From Imperialibacter sp040222815 (lineage in GTDB: Bacteria > Bacteroidota > Bacteroidia > Cytophagales > Cyclobacteriaceae): 64,000 nt of DNA. Positions 17,401 to 26,670 of this stretch are shown one piece after another. Each line of letters opens with the position of its first letter. Within the stretch, counting starts at the first letter, position 1. The DNA lies in NCBI RefSeq assembly GCF_040222815.1, contig NZ_JAVKCH010000057.1, positions 1 through 64,000 on the forward strand. The letters are read 5' to 3'. The position numbers and the translations under genes are program-made. The notes beneath the pieces were generated by a model. That model was given only the letters and a program-made list of their open reading frames with translations. It ran no database searches and was not told the DNA's origin.

Positions 17401-18672
17401 TGCATAGTGGTCATCGCCGTGAGCAATGATTTTTGAGATGGGCAGCCCACTGAGACCGGTATTTGCCGCCGTCCAGGAGTCCCCATCATTCGTGCTTTTA
17501 TAAACACCATGGGCAGTTCCCGCCAGAATAAGCGAGATTTCGCTGTGCAAGGTCAAAATCGCCAATCCAAGTCCAGCCAACCCATTGTTCTTAGCTGTCC
17601 AGGTTGTTCCATTATCGCTACTTACAAAAACGCCACCTCCATAAGTAGATGCGTATAAGTCTGATCCTGAAACTTTGAAATCAGTAACCTTATGAGCATT
17701 TATCCCAGAATTTATTTCCACCCAACTATCTCCAAAATCCACGCTCCTAAAAACACCGCCAGTGGTACCAATCATGGACACGTCTGCAGCATAAAAACTC
17801 GTGACATTTATATTGGTGGGAAAGGCTTCAAAAGCTTGTACCCAGGTGGAGCCCTCAAAGGCAAAAAGCAAGAGGCCGTCGGTTGTTCCGGCATAAACTC
17901 CATTGGGGCCCCGAAATACACGGTAAAAACCCTCCGGCGACAAGCCACCAACAGCATTCCAGGTGGTGCCAGCGTCGTCGCTGAAAAACGAGCCACCCTG
18001 GAAGTCGGTAACTACCAGCTCATCAGGGAAGCCGAAGGAGACAGAAGAAAAATCCTGAGAGGGTGCACCCGTTACATTGACTGTACCCCACGTCGCACCT
18101 CCATCTGTGGTCATATACAGACCTTCATCGGATGCGGCTGCGAGTAGATCAGGGTCTGATCCATCCCGTGAAAAGGAATTAATCTCTGAACTACTGGCTA
18201 TGCCAGTCCCCAAAGCTGACCATGATGATCCATCGGCTGAGGTAGAGATACCTCCGGTATAACCAACCCAAAATTCACTTCCAATTGTTGCCACGCTTAG
18301 CAATTCAGTGTCGGTTAAGCCAGTGTTGGCGTACGCCCAGGTATCACCAGTGTCCGCCGATCTATACACTCCGTTCTCTGTAGCTACTACAATGTTCGTT
18401 CCCAGGGTGGCTATGCCAGTCGCTTCTACTCCTAGTATGTCATCGCCTACGAGTGTCCAGTTGTCGCCACTGTCGGAGGTTTTATAAACGCCGCCGTATC
18501 GGGTAGCGGAAATCCAGATTTCCGTTGAAATTAGTTTAATGTCAACAATATCACCCCCCTCCGGCCCAGGTGATTGCGCCCACTGCGAATATGCCGATTC
18601 ACTAAAAAAAATCAGCGCTGCAACTACCATTACCGGGATGGAGCGCCGTGAAGCTTTCGTAATTTTTATCAT
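14446..18672 (-). CDS. Large T9SS-exported protein: BNR propeller, FN3, Ig-like and cadherin-like domains
   Basis: The 1408-aa protein is exported and probably surface-attached. A signal peptide (residues 1-29) is followed by a propeller of Ycf48/BNR-like repeats (about 30-610, recurring SxDxGxxW such as STNDGDSWTAANTGL). Next are FN3 domains near 614 and 707, an SbsA-like Ig domain near 803 (VVSFSPANNAVAVEVES), a third FN3 near 917, and three cadherin-like modules near 1015, 1113 and 1220 (FTIDEN, then ASDPDDD, Ca2+-binding type). Residues ~1327-1408 are a type A T9SS sorting domain (ISIYPNPTKGIVTI, ending VVKRLFKN). No catalytic residues are evident; adhesion to cells or polymers is the usual role for such architectures. 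Single gene with its own terminator. Confidence 0.88.
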   Translation of the reverse strand: MIKITKASRRSIPVMVVAALIFFSESAYSQWAQSPGPEGGDIVDIKLISTEIWISATRYGGVYKTSDSGDNWTLVGDDILGVEATGIATLGTNIVVATENGVYRSADTGDTWAYANTGLTDTELLSVATIGSEFWVGYTGGISTSADGSSWSALGTGIASSSEINSFSRDGSDPDLLAAASDEGLYMTTDGGATWGTVNVTGAPSQDFSSVSFGFPDELVVTDFQGGSFFSDDAGTTWNAVGGLSPEGFYRVFRGPNGVYAGTTDGLLLFAFEGSTWVQAFEAFPTNINVTSFYAADVSMIGTTGGVFRSVDFGDSWVEINSGINAHKVTDFKVSGSDLYASTYGGGVFVSSDNGTTWTAKNNGLAGLGLAILTLHSEISLILAGTAHGVYKSTNDGDSWTAANTGLSGLPISKIIAHGDDHYALELLGGVKKSTDDGVSWTGASGTTGNEISGIPVTLAEDGVNLYTGNFFGDIVSKSSDSGDTWTAADNGITNTSGFNTATYIYALGGSIYTSTAEGFFKSASLGDSWSAAGTGLPGAVAGHALLSLEALFFSVEGSGVYMSDDLGDNFTAYNTGLNNLSTGPLVVKASTLFVGTNGSGVWGDGVTFTPSSAPDAPVAPTFGTITNSSIVVNWAAPNDNGSAITSYVLEQKLGSGGDFAAIFTGDALTFASTGLASNQEYFYRVKATNAIGSSSYSSEASATTLAGPPSTPAAPTFGAVTSASIVVNWAAPADNGSAITSYVLEQKQGVGGAFSEVFNGNGLTHTATSLTDNQEYFYRVKAVNSVGSSDFSTEASQVTTNNVAPTVVSFSPANNAVAVEVESALVLTFNESIQKGTGNIYIKSGVDGAVVETIDVTSDKVTISGTAATLQPGANLPFSTLLYVLIDNTAFEDLEGAPYAGISSTSVWRFTTKDEFGPPGKPASPTYDNITSKSVRVNFVKPEDNCGGCEMTYTVFRSLGGVNIKNENGGNFNADTGTLTVGGLSPDTEYAFAVTVTTEYGSASSDPASVTTKSNGVPVIEAQSFTIDENRSNSEVIGLIAASDPDDDILTYSITAGNTGDAFTLNGVNSLYAHNSTALDYETNPVFNLTVEVSDGRGGTSSAIVTVNLNDLGPAIGDQTFTIDENAPEGTTVGNLVATTGDGELTFAILDGNTNDAFTVSKLAPFISRLTVNNTLALDFEVTPSFSLTMEVSDGQGGTATAIVTVNLNDVNEVVEPENSPPVIANQSFSVPENSPEGIGLGTIAASDPDDDPLTYSISSGNVGDAFEINSSHDLIVKSSAALDFETTPVFELVVEVSDGELSASATITINLIDVEETETGVEDFYDGRISIYPNPTKGIVTITSQGVKLSHFNFKVVNAAGQEFPTLVEHHEAKSVTVNLLDSPAGIYFLVTEIEGAIVVKRLFKN

Positions 18673-18758
18673 ATCCCAAAGGTTTAAACCAGAAACATCG
18701 CTAAATTAAACTCGTTGATTATAAGGGAATTAGCATCGTATATAAATCGAAATCAAAC

Positions 18759-18766
18759 TATTTTTG
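18759..18766 (+). promoter_or_regulatory. -7 promoter element of the TPR histidine kinase gene
   Basis: TATTTTTG is a full match to TAnnTTTG, about 80 bp before the ATG at 18845. It overlaps the TTG at 18764, which therefore cannot be the translation start. No TTG is found at the -33 distance. Confidence 0.45.
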
Positions 18767-18844
18767 CGAGCTGAGGGAAAGCTTTTCCGAGTGGAGTGTT
18801 TTCTTTTCCGAGTGGAAATCCGAGCAACTAATATCACTTTGCAA

Positions 18845-21094
18845 ATGAGGTTTTTTAGATGGTATGTTTACAAATTCCTCGTGAGATGGTCGTTCGCTAC
18901 CATTTTTCATCTGGCCTTTGTGATGCCTGCCTGGTCTCAGACTACAAGTAAATTTGACAGTTTAAAGCGCAGGTTGGACAGGCCAATCAGCGGGCTGGAG
19001 AAAGCTGAAGTGTACCTGACCCTGGCAGAGGAAATCAAAGACGTGAATATTTGGATGACGCCAGCTTATGTGGATTCTGCTTTTAAATATTCAAGCGCCC
19101 TGGATTACAAAAAGGGAGTTGCCAGGGCCAATTTTTTATACGGAGTAGAACGCTGGCTAAATGGGTATTATGCAGAAGCCGAAAGCAAATACCACAAATC
19201 CATCAGGCTATTCGCATTGCTCAACGATTCATCCATGTTGGCCAAAAACTTCTCCTATCTGGGGTTGTGTTTCCACTATCACACCGCCTACGATTCGGCA
19301 TTGTTTTACCACCAAAAGGCTTTGGCGATCAATGAAAGACTAGGCGACAAAAGAAAGATGGCCCACAACATTGACAACATAGCCCTTGTTCACCATCAGC
19401 TCGCCAACTTTCCCGAATTAATCAAGTACGCTACCAAATCCCTCGAAATTCGCAACACGATTCCTGGTTTTACGAGTAGAACAAACTTCTACAACTTCGG
19501 AGGCGAAATTTTTAGAGACAGGGCGCTTCGAGAGGCCCTTGCCTACCACAAGAAGGTATTGACGGAAGAGAGAAAGAAGAAAAATGGAGACCTGGGTTCG
19601 AGCCTTAATAATATCGGGAGCGTTTACTACAATAACAAAAAGTACGATTCGGCAGTGTACTTCCTGCGGCTAGGGGCAGAGGAAATGCTAAAATCGGGTA
19701 CAATGAATCAGTACGCCGGGCATCTCCACGAGCTGGGTGAGGCATTAAGGGAAAGCGGCAACTACCTGGACTCAGAGCGGGTATTTCTTGAGGCGATGGC
19801 CATCTGGGACTCCATAGGCACGAGGCATAGTGTTTCAATTATTCGGGGAAATTTGGCCCGCCTCTATTTTCTTATGGGGAAATACCCTGAAGGCTTGGCC
19901 TACCTGGATCAATCCCTGGCAATGGTAGAAGGGATGGCCTACAATCCCTTTTGTATCAAACTTTGGTCGCTAAAAGCAAGATATTTAATGAAGCTTGGTC
20001 AAGCTGACGAGGCCCTCGTATTGGCCCATAAATCGCTGACTGAATCGGAGAAAAAGCAAGTCGTGGTCTCCATTCTCAATAGCTTTGAACTACTCTCGGA
20101 GCTCTACTCCGCCATCGGGAACCATGAGCAAGCAATGTTCTATATGAAAGAACACACGGCCTTAAAGGATAGACTATTTAATGGCGAAAGCTCGTTACAG
20201 ATAGCTCAACTACAGGTTCAATACGACACAGAAAAGAAGAACAAGGAAATAGAACTATTGAACGCCCAAAATACGGCCCAAAAAGCGAAGCTCTTCCAAC
20301 GGGAACTTATGGTAGGACTGGTATCTATAGCAGTACTCTTATTTGGTTTCGCCTATTACAAACGTCAGAAGTACGTTAGAAAGCTCGGCTCTCAAAGAGA
20401 CTTTATCGATCAGCAAAGGATAGAGTTGGCGCTTAAGAACCAGGAAAAGGACGTGCTATTAGGCGAAATTCACCATCGGGTAAAAAATAACCTCCAGGTA
20501 ATCAGCAGCCTACTCAAGCTCCAATCACGTCAGCTAACAGACAAAAAGGCCCAGAATGCTGTACTTGAGGGGCGTGACAGGGTGAAAGCCATGGCGCTAA
20601 TCCACCAATGCCTCTACCAGCACGACCGTTTTTCCAGCATACAGATAGACAGTTACATCAAAAAGTTGATCGATGGCCTGATTTCTTCACATGGCTACAG
20701 CGATAGCGAAATTCAGTTAAATTACAATCTACAAGAATTGCACCTTAGCGTAGACACCGCATTACCTATAGGGCTGATTGTCAACGAATTGGTAAGCAAT
20801 TGTTTTAAACATGCTTTTAAGAAAAGTAGAAAAAATTGTCTTTCTCTTAAGTTTGAGAAAAAAGGGAGGAAGCTTCTTTTGGTGGTTAAGGACAACGGCA
20901 TCGGGATTCCCGATGAGGGCTTACATCCGACTAAGGTTAAATCCTTTGGAATCGGACTTATTCAATCTCTGGTCGAGGAGCTGGATGGAAATGTTGAATT
21001 TATAAGAGCTCGTGGAACAACGGTAAAGGTCTTTATTCTTAAATATAGTTTACATTCTGCCAGAAAATCGAGCCAACCCTCTTCCCTGGAATAA
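18845..21094 (+). CDS. TPR-containing sensor histidine kinase, HisKA_2 type
   Basis: The 749-aa kinase passes phosphate to a response regulator, almost certainly the LytTR protein encoded 113 bp downstream. An N-terminal hydrophobic stretch ending near SQTTSKFDS looks like a signal peptide. About seven tetratricopeptide repeats follow (NLARLYFLMGKYPEGLAYL and similar), facing the periplasm. A single membrane helix lies at about 488-506 and a coiled linker after it. The HisKA_2 motif GEIHHRVKNNLQVISSL has the phospho-acceptor His near 543. A HATPase domain follows with NELVSNCFKHAF and DNGIGIPDEG. The frame opens at a TTG (18764), but that overlaps a -7 element, so I use the ATG. The input signal is unknown. 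Confidence 0.88.
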   Translation: MRFFRWYVYKFLVRWSFATIFHLAFVMPAWSQTTSKFDSLKRRLDRPISGLEKAEVYLTLAEEIKDVNIWMTPAYVDSAFKYSSALDYKKGVARANFLYGVERWLNGYYAEAESKYHKSIRLFALLNDSSMLAKNFSYLGLCFHYHTAYDSALFYHQKALAINERLGDKRKMAHNIDNIALVHHQLANFPELIKYATKSLEIRNTIPGFTSRTNFYNFGGEIFRDRALREALAYHKKVLTEERKKKNGDLGSSLNNIGSVYYNNKKYDSAVYFLRLGAEEMLKSGTMNQYAGHLHELGEALRESGNYLDSERVFLEAMAIWDSIGTRHSVSIIRGNLARLYFLMGKYPEGLAYLDQSLAMVEGMAYNPFCIKLWSLKARYLMKLGQADEALVLAHKSLTESEKKQVVVSILNSFELLSELYSAIGNHEQAMFYMKEHTALKDRLFNGESSLQIAQLQVQYDTEKKNKEIELLNAQNTAQKAKLFQRELMVGLVSIAVLLFGFAYYKRQKYVRKLGSQRDFIDQQRIELALKNQEKDVLLGEIHHRVKNNLQVISSLLKLQSRQLTDKKAQNAVLEGRDRVKAMALIHQCLYQHDRFSSIQIDSYIKKLIDGLISSHGYSDSEIQLNYNLQELHLSVDTALPIGLIVNELVSNCFKHAFKKSRKNCLSLKFEKKGRKLLLVVKDNGIGIPDEGLHPTKVKSFGIGLIQSLVEELDGNVEFIRARGTTVKVFILKYSLHSARKSSQPSSLE

Positions 21095-21207
21095 GCTGAA
21101 TTCAATATTTTTTCGTAAATTATCATTACTTCAATCGGCGAGCCATAACACAAGTTCATTTAGGCTTGTGGCGTTTTAGTCTTCAATTTTTGGCAAAAGT
21201 TCATGGC

Positions 21208-21933
21208 ATGAAAATTCTTGTAGTCGAAAACAGCTCCATTGTTGCTAGTGACATTGTACTCAGCCTGGGTGATCTGGGTTATGAAGTAGTAAAGTGGGTA
21301 AAGACCGGGAAGGCAGCACTGGAAGCAGTGCACGACCTGGCTCCGGATCTCATTATCATGGACATCAACCTCGACGGCCCCATGGATGGCATACAGGCGG
21401 CTGAGTTAGTTAGCAAAATACAATTAGTCCCCATTATTTACCTAACGGCGTACTCCGACAACACTACCTTTGAAAGGGCTAAAAAGACACACCCGTTTGC
21501 GTACCTAGTGAAGCCTTTTGTTGAAAAAGACCTCGGCTTTGCCATCGACCTGGCTATTGATAACTTTTCGAAACAACCACAGGCAAGCACCATAACTACC
21601 TCACCAACAGAGCATTTGGTTTTAGATGCGGTTTTTCTCAAAGTGAATAAACATTATATCAAAATCCTTCTTCGGGACATATTGTATGTGCAGGCTGAAA
21701 GAAGTTACTGTAAGGTATTTACAGTGGAGAAAATCCATCTATTGACAATGAGTCTACATACTTTCGAAACTAAACTCAATAGCCAGGACTTCGTTAGGGT
21801 GAGCAGGTCGGCCTTAGTCAATATTCACCACGTAGACTCATTTGAAAATCATAGTGTATGGCTGGGCGATCAGGAAATAAGAATAAGCCGTTCATTTCAG
21901 GACGCATTTCAAAGTAAGTTCTTGTCAATTTGA
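21208..21933 (+). CDS. LytTR-family response regulator
   Basis: The 242-aa protein is the likely partner of the TPR kinase upstream. Residues 1-120 are a receiver domain with the phospho-acceptor D52 (LIIMDINLDGPMDG), the conserved Thr in YLTAYSD and Lys in LVKPF. Residues ~140-242 are a LytTR DNA-binding domain (LYVQAERSYCKVF, then FVRVSRSALVNIHHV). Such pairs control surface and competence-like functions in many bacteria; the target genes here are unknown. The frame extends to a TTG at 21166, but the ATG at 21208 gives the standard MKILVVE beginning. Confidence 0.9.
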   Translation: MKILVVENSSIVASDIVLSLGDLGYEVVKWVKTGKAALEAVHDLAPDLIIMDINLDGPMDGIQAAELVSKIQLVPIIYLTAYSDNTTFERAKKTHPFAYLVKPFVEKDLGFAIDLAIDNFSKQPQASTITTSPTEHLVLDAVFLKVNKHYIKILLRDILYVQAERSYCKVFTVEKIHLLTMSLHTFETKLNSQDFVRVSRSALVNIHHVDSFENHSVWLGDQEIRISRSFQDAFQSKFLSI

Positions 21934-22075
21934 GACGCTGTTCGTCAGCAAATAATGCGCAAAAAGGACTCCGGAGAATCCTTAAGGCAACCACAATATT
22001 CTACAGGGAAAGACTTGGGTCAGGGATTGCTCAAAACTCCAGACAAAATAGATCGAGCCAAGGTGACGAAATGCC

Positions 22076-23863
22076 CTACCCCTCGCTCTCCTCCGTCTGC
22101 AACTGCTTCTCGTAAAGCTCTTTGTAAATGCCGCCCTGAGCCAGTAGTGACTCGTGAACACCATACTCTTTGATCTCACCGTCGTCCAGCACGATGATCT
22201 TGTTCGCTAGCTTTGCTGACGACACCCTGTGGGAAATAATGATGGTGGTGCGATTTTGCATGATGCGCTTCATCGCCTGAAGAATGGAGTTCTCGGTTTT
22301 TGTATCCACAGCCGAAAGCGAATCATCGAGAATAAGAATCTGCGGGTTGCGAACAATGGCCCGGGCAATAGACAGCCGCTGCTTCTGCCCACCTGACAGC
22401 GTAATGCCTCTTTCTCCTATCTTCGTTTCAAACCCGGCCGGGAATCCCTTTATGTTTTCGAGAAGGTCAGCATCTTCAGCAGCCTTTACTATTTGATCCC
22501 GGTTGTGATCGTTGCCACCAAAAGCAATATTGTTGGCCAACGTATCCGAAAAGAGGAACACGTCCTGCGGCACATAGCCTATCTGCCCACGCAAATGCTG
22601 AACATTGTAGGCCCTTATGTCGTGTCCATCCACTTTTAGTTGCCCCTGATTCACATCGTACATGCGGCAAATGAGGTTGGCAATGGTCGACTTGCCCGAC
22701 CCTGTGGTGCCAATCACCGCCAATGAGTCCCCGGGATCCACTGTAAATGAAACGTGACTCAGCGCTTTGATGCCGGAATCGGGATACACAAACGACACAT
22801 CTTCGAACTTAATTGCTCCCTTGATTTCTTGCTTCACATTGAGTGTCGAAACAATCTCTGTCTTTGTATCCAGAAACTCGTTGATCCGCTTTTGAGACGC
22901 CGCTGCCCGCTGGATGATACTGGTAATCCAGCCCAGCGAAGTCACAGGCCAGGTGAGCATGTTTACATAAATAATAAACTCAGCGATGATACCTGTGGTG
23001 ATCGCTCCCGCCATCACTTCAATTGATCCGATATATACAGTGAGGATGGTGCTAAGTCCGATCAAAAACATGATCAGAGGAAAGAACAGCGCATTCACGA
23101 AGGTGAGCTGTAGCGATTTGTCTTTGTACTCATTGCTCTCCTTGTTGAACTTATCATCAAAATCGTGCTCCCTCACAAACGACTTAATCACTCTTATACC
23201 AGAGAAAGCCTCCTGCACAAAAGTTGAAAGATTAGAAAGACTCCTTTGAATTTCTTCCGAACGCTTGTTGATAATGTTGTTAACGAAGTAGATGCTGATC
23301 GACAACACAGGTAAAGGCAGCAGAGAATAAAGGGTCAACTTCGGGTTGATGCTGAACATGAATGGAATCACCATAACGAACAGGGTGAAGAGCGTGATTC
23401 CATACATGATGGCAGGGCCAATATACATGCGCACTTTGCTCACATCCTCAGAGATTCTTGCCATCAGGTCGCCCGTATTGTTTCGGCGATAAAAGCTCAG
23501 CGGAAGGGTTTGATAGTGAGCGTAAATCTCGTTCTTCATGTCATACTCTATCAGGCGTGACATCACAATAATTGTCTGCCTCATGAAAAACAAAAACACG
23601 CCCCGAAGCAGCGCCATCAGCAGAATAAAAAATCCATAAATGAAGATGCTGGACGTAAACAAATCGTAGGTTTCCGACTGTAACTCAAGGCCCTGAAATG
23701 CGCTGTGCAGGCTGATTCCCCGCTGCACAATATCAAAAGCCTGCCTTACCAGGTAGGCCGGAATGATGGCAAACACATTGGAAATTATAATGAACAAAGT
23801 ACCCAGAATCAGGTGGTACTTATATTTGAGGAGATACTTATTTATTGCTGCTAGATCTTTCAC
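22076..23863 (-). CDS. ABC exporter, fused permease and ATPase (MsbA/MdlB type)
   Basis: The 595-aa half-transporter has an N-terminal six-helix membrane domain (about 15-310) and a C-terminal ATPase. Walker A is GTTGSGKST, the signature is LSGGQKQRLSIARA and Walker B is ILILDD. The residue after the Walker B Asp is Asp, where a catalytic Glu is usual; this substitution is typical of degenerate sites in heterodimeric exporters, so the protein may pair with another half-transporter. It probably exports lipids or drugs across the inner membrane. The gene stands alone, convergent with the LytTR gene. The substrate cannot be read from the sequence. Confidence 0.85.
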   Translation of the reverse strand: MKDLAAINKYLLKYKYHLILGTLFIIISNVFAIIPAYLVRQAFDIVQRGISLHSAFQGLELQSETYDLFTSSIFIYGFFILLMALLRGVFLFFMRQTIIVMSRLIEYDMKNEIYAHYQTLPLSFYRRNNTGDLMARISEDVSKVRMYIGPAIMYGITLFTLFVMVIPFMFSINPKLTLYSLLPLPVLSISIYFVNNIINKRSEEIQRSLSNLSTFVQEAFSGIRVIKSFVREHDFDDKFNKESNEYKDKSLQLTFVNALFFPLIMFLIGLSTILTVYIGSIEVMAGAITTGIIAEFIIYVNMLTWPVTSLGWITSIIQRAAASQKRINEFLDTKTEIVSTLNVKQEIKGAIKFEDVSFVYPDSGIKALSHVSFTVDPGDSLAVIGTTGSGKSTIANLICRMYDVNQGQLKVDGHDIRAYNVQHLRGQIGYVPQDVFLFSDTLANNIAFGGNDHNRDQIVKAAEDADLLENIKGFPAGFETKIGERGITLSGGQKQRLSIARAIVRNPQILILDDSLSAVDTKTENSILQAMKRIMQNRTTIIISHRVSSAKLANKIIVLDDGEIKEYGVHESLLAQGGIYKELYEKQLQTEESEG

Positions 23864-23915
23864 TGAATCTTAAAACGAGACTTTGGGTAAATGGTTCATT
23901 GGGCTGGTGAATACC

Positions 23916-23947
23916 TTGGTTCGCAACCTAAAAAAAACGTAGCTTTG
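23916..23947 (+). promoter_or_regulatory. Promoter of the leucine dehydrogenase gene
   Basis: TTG at 23916-23918, a 21-bp spacer and TAGCTTTG at 23940-23947 match the full Bacteroidota consensus. The leader would be about 85 nt. Confidence 0.5.
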
Positions 23948-24037
23948 TGGCTACAAACGCAATTCCGACATTTCTTGTCAAAAGTAGGGAAAGCTTTGAA
24001 CCCAAATAACAACATGTGACCTTATTTTATCTTCGTG

Positions 24038-25138
24038 ATGATCGAAACTTCAGAATTGAAAACCACCGGCATGGGTATTTTCAACCAGCTGTCGGAGTTG
24101 GAGCATGAGCAGGTGGTATTTTGCCACGACAAGGCAACAGGTTTAAAGGCCATTGTTGCCATTCACAACACAGTTTTGGGGCCTGCTGTAGGCGGTACCC
24201 GTATGTGGAATTACGCCTCTGAAGAGGATGCCCTTAACGACGCCCTGCGTTTGTCGAGGGGAATGACATTTAAGTCAGCTATTGCAGGGCTTAATATTGG
24301 TGGCGGAAAAGCAGTGATTATTGGCGACGCCAAAAAAATCAAAAACGAAGTCCTGATGCGCCGCTTTGGTAAGTTTGTGCATGGACTGGGCGGCCGCTAC
24401 TGGACAGCTGAAGACGTGAACATGTCTACACGTGACATGGAATATATCAGAATGGAAACTCCCTACGTAACCGGCGTGCCGGAGTCGATGGGTGGTGGTG
24501 GTGACCCCTCTCCGGTTACGGCCTTTGGTGTGTTCATGGGCATGAAAGCAACAGCCAAAAAAGTGTATGGCAGCGATTCACTGAAAGGAAAAAAAGTGGC
24601 CGTGCAGGGAGCGGGCCATGTAGCTACTTACCTCATGGAACGCCTCGCAAAAGAAGGGGCAAAAATATTTGTTTGCGACTTTCATGAAGAGAAGCTCAAG
24701 CATGCAGTGGACAATTTCGGAGCCACAGTGGTGCCTGTTGACGACATTTACGATCTGGACGTTGACATCTATTCGCCCTGTGCCTTAGGCGCTACGATAA
24801 ATGACGACACAATCGGTCGGTTGAAATGTGCCATGATTGCTGGTGGCGCCAATAATCAATTGGCAGAAGAGCTGAAGCATGGCAGAAAGCTGATTGAAAA
24901 AGGAATCCTGTACGCACCAGACTTTCTTATCAATGGCGGCGGCATTACCAATGTTTATTACGAGCAGATAGGCAACTATAACAGGGACGTAGTGTATCAG
25001 CAAACAGAGAGGATATTTGAAACAACTCTCAGGGTATTTGACCTGGCAGAGAAAAAAGGCATTACGCCTCAGGAATCAGCCATGGAAATAGCCATTAACA
25101 GGATCAATGATATTGGTAAGATCAAGTTATCTTACTAG
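24038..25138 (+). CDS. ldh: Leucine (Glu/Leu/Phe/Val family) dehydrogenase
   Basis: The 366-aa enzyme catalyses NAD-dependent oxidative deamination of branched-chain amino acids to 2-oxo acids, a step in their breakdown and in making branched fatty-acid primers. Residues up to ~140 form the substrate domain with the glycine-rich KSAIAGLNIGGGKA loop, whose Lys is catalytic, and WTAEDVNMSTRDM. The second half is a Rossmann domain with VAVQGAGHVATYL. Length is normal for leucine dehydrogenases. The start is ATG 24038; a GTG lies one codon earlier. It is monocistronic or reads into nusB 47 bp downstream. Leucine is the likeliest substrate; valine or phenylalanine cannot be ruled out. Confidence 0.88.
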   Translation: MIETSELKTTGMGIFNQLSELEHEQVVFCHDKATGLKAIVAIHNTVLGPAVGGTRMWNYASEEDALNDALRLSRGMTFKSAIAGLNIGGGKAVIIGDAKKIKNEVLMRRFGKFVHGLGGRYWTAEDVNMSTRDMEYIRMETPYVTGVPESMGGGGDPSPVTAFGVFMGMKATAKKVYGSDSLKGKKVAVQGAGHVATYLMERLAKEGAKIFVCDFHEEKLKHAVDNFGATVVPVDDIYDLDVDIYSPCALGATINDDTIGRLKCAMIAGGANNQLAEELKHGRKLIEKGILYAPDFLINGGGITNVYYEQIGNYNRDVVYQQTERIFETTLRVFDLAEKKGITPQESAMEIAINRINDIGKIKLSY

Positions 25139-25185
25139 TTTAATAGAAATTTAAATAAAACTTTTCGTTCTTTTTTTATTGGGAA

Positions 25186-26364
25186 ATGCTAAACAGAAGA
25201 ACCCTTCGGATCAAAGCCGTGCAGTCATATTTTGCTCTTGAGCAAAGTATCATCTCAGACTTTGAAATCGCCAATCAGCAAATCACTGATTACTTTCAGC
25301 CAGATTTGAATAGTATGGAGCCTCAGGACGCCAAACTTCTCAGGAAGAAAGGAAAGATAGCGCAAACTTGCTTCGCCGAGCAGCATAAGAATGACGTTAT
25401 CCAATATCCTGCTGAAGCGGATGATGAGATGAGGAAATCTGTGGCAGATGCCGTCACCTACTTCAGGAATCAGGTCAAAAAAGACAAGGAGGCTTTCCAA
25501 AGCCGCATGCTGAAAGACGTGGATAGCATCCACGACTCTTACTACCTGGCATTGATGTTGCCTGTGGAGTTTGCACTCCATGTATCGAAGGAGAAAAGAA
25601 AGCAGCTAGGCAATCTGTCGTCCGAAAAAATTGTTGTGGCCAATGACTACAACCTGGCCGACAACAAGGTTGTGCAGGCCCTTCTTGACTTCGAACCGTT
25701 GCAGCAGCAGCTTGGCCAACGGTCGCTTAGCTGGTCAGCTTACAGAGACGACACAAGTATCTGGTACAAGGACATTCTGAAAGCGGACGAGGCCTACAAA
25801 GCCTACCAGCTACTTTCAAATCCAACGCTGGAGCAAGACAAAGAAGTCGTTTTGCACATTGTCAAAAGGCTGTTTTTCAAGCATCCAACCATTCAAACCT
25901 TCATGGACGAGAAAGACTTGTACTGGGAAGAAAACAGCGGCATTGTAAAGAGCCTTGCGGTGAAAACGATCAAGGCGTATCAGGGTCAGGGCGAACCCTT
26001 CCAACTGCTGGAGCTTTCTGCCAACCTGGAAGACGACCTTGACTATTTCCGTGACCTGTTTAAAATAACATTTGCCAATAATGAAGAGTATGAGGCCATT
26101 GTTGCCGAAAAATCAAAAAACTGGGAAATCGATAGAATTGCGCTTATTGATAAGGTGATTTTGAAAATGGCCATCGCAGAAATGGTTCATTTTCCTTCAA
26201 TACCGGTAAAAGTGACGATAAATGAGTTTATTGAGATTTCAAAAAACTATAGCACGCCAAAGAGCAAGCAGTTCGTCAACGGATTATTAGATGTATTGGC
26301 CAACGATTTGGCAGCGAAAGGCGTTATAAAGAAAAGTGGAAGAGGATTAATTGATAACAAATAG
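25186..26364 (+). CDS. nusB: Transcription antitermination factor NusB, long Bacteroidota form
   Basis: The 392-aa protein has the NusB fold in its last ~130 residues (WEIDRIALIDKVILKMAIAE, then VKVTINEFIEISKNY), which binds boxA RNA with NusE to prevent early termination of rRNA transcription. The N-terminal ~250 residues are an extension characteristic of Bacteroidota NusB and absent from the ~140-aa E. coli protein; it starts RRTLRIKAVQSYFALEQS, itself a NusB-like helix. It opens the nusB-ytxH-DUF1573-yajC-ybbR-coaE cluster; ytxH starts 9 bp downstream. Confidence 0.88.
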   Translation: MLNRRTLRIKAVQSYFALEQSIISDFEIANQQITDYFQPDLNSMEPQDAKLLRKKGKIAQTCFAEQHKNDVIQYPAEADDEMRKSVADAVTYFRNQVKKDKEAFQSRMLKDVDSIHDSYYLALMLPVEFALHVSKEKRKQLGNLSSEKIVVANDYNLADNKVVQALLDFEPLQQQLGQRSLSWSAYRDDTSIWYKDILKADEAYKAYQLLSNPTLEQDKEVVLHIVKRLFFKHPTIQTFMDEKDLYWEENSGIVKSLAVKTIKAYQGQGEPFQLLELSANLEDDLDYFRDLFKITFANNEEYEAIVAEKSKNWEIDRIALIDKVILKMAIAEMVHFPSIPVKVTINEFIEISKNYSTPKSKQFVNGLLDVLANDLAAKGVIKKSGRGLIDNK

Positions 26365-26373
26365 AGATATACT

Positions 26374-26670
26374 ATGAGCAGGACTACTGGTACCTTAATA
26401 GCATTTTTGGCTGGAGCCGCCACAGGAGCGGTGCTAGGTATTTTATATGCTCCCGATAAGGGAACTAACACGAGGGACAAGCTTTCCTTCCAGCTCGACA
26501 AATACAAAGGTAGACTTCAGGAGTTGATTGATGAGCTGATGGAGAGCAAAGGCCTGGTGGAGAGCGAAGCGAAATCCGAAGGAGAAAGGATCATCAACGA
26601 CGCCAAGGAAAAGGCAGAAAGACTGCTTGACGATGTGGATGAGCTCATCGGTCAGATCAGAAAGAAATAG
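26374..26670 (+). CDS. YtxH-domain membrane protein
   Basis: The 98-aa protein has one glycine/alanine-rich membrane helix (residues ~8-25, LIAFLAGAATGAVLGILYAP) followed by a charged amphipathic helix that could form a coiled coil. This is the YtxH layout, known from general stress proteins; its biochemical role is not established. It follows nusB by 9 bp and is cotranscribed with it. Confidence 0.82.
   Translation: MSRTTGTLIAFLAGAATGAVLGILYAPDKGTNTRDKLSFQLDKYKGRLQELIDELMESKGLVESEAKSEGERIINDAKEKAERLLDDVDELIGQIRKK

Noticed and set aside
18764..18844. TTG start for the TPR kinase
   Set aside because: It lies within a full -7 promoter element; the ATG at 18845 is followed by a normal signal peptide.
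21166..21207. TTG start for the LytTR regulator
   Set aside because: The receiver domain begins at the ATG 21208; the extra 14 residues have no counterpart in the family.
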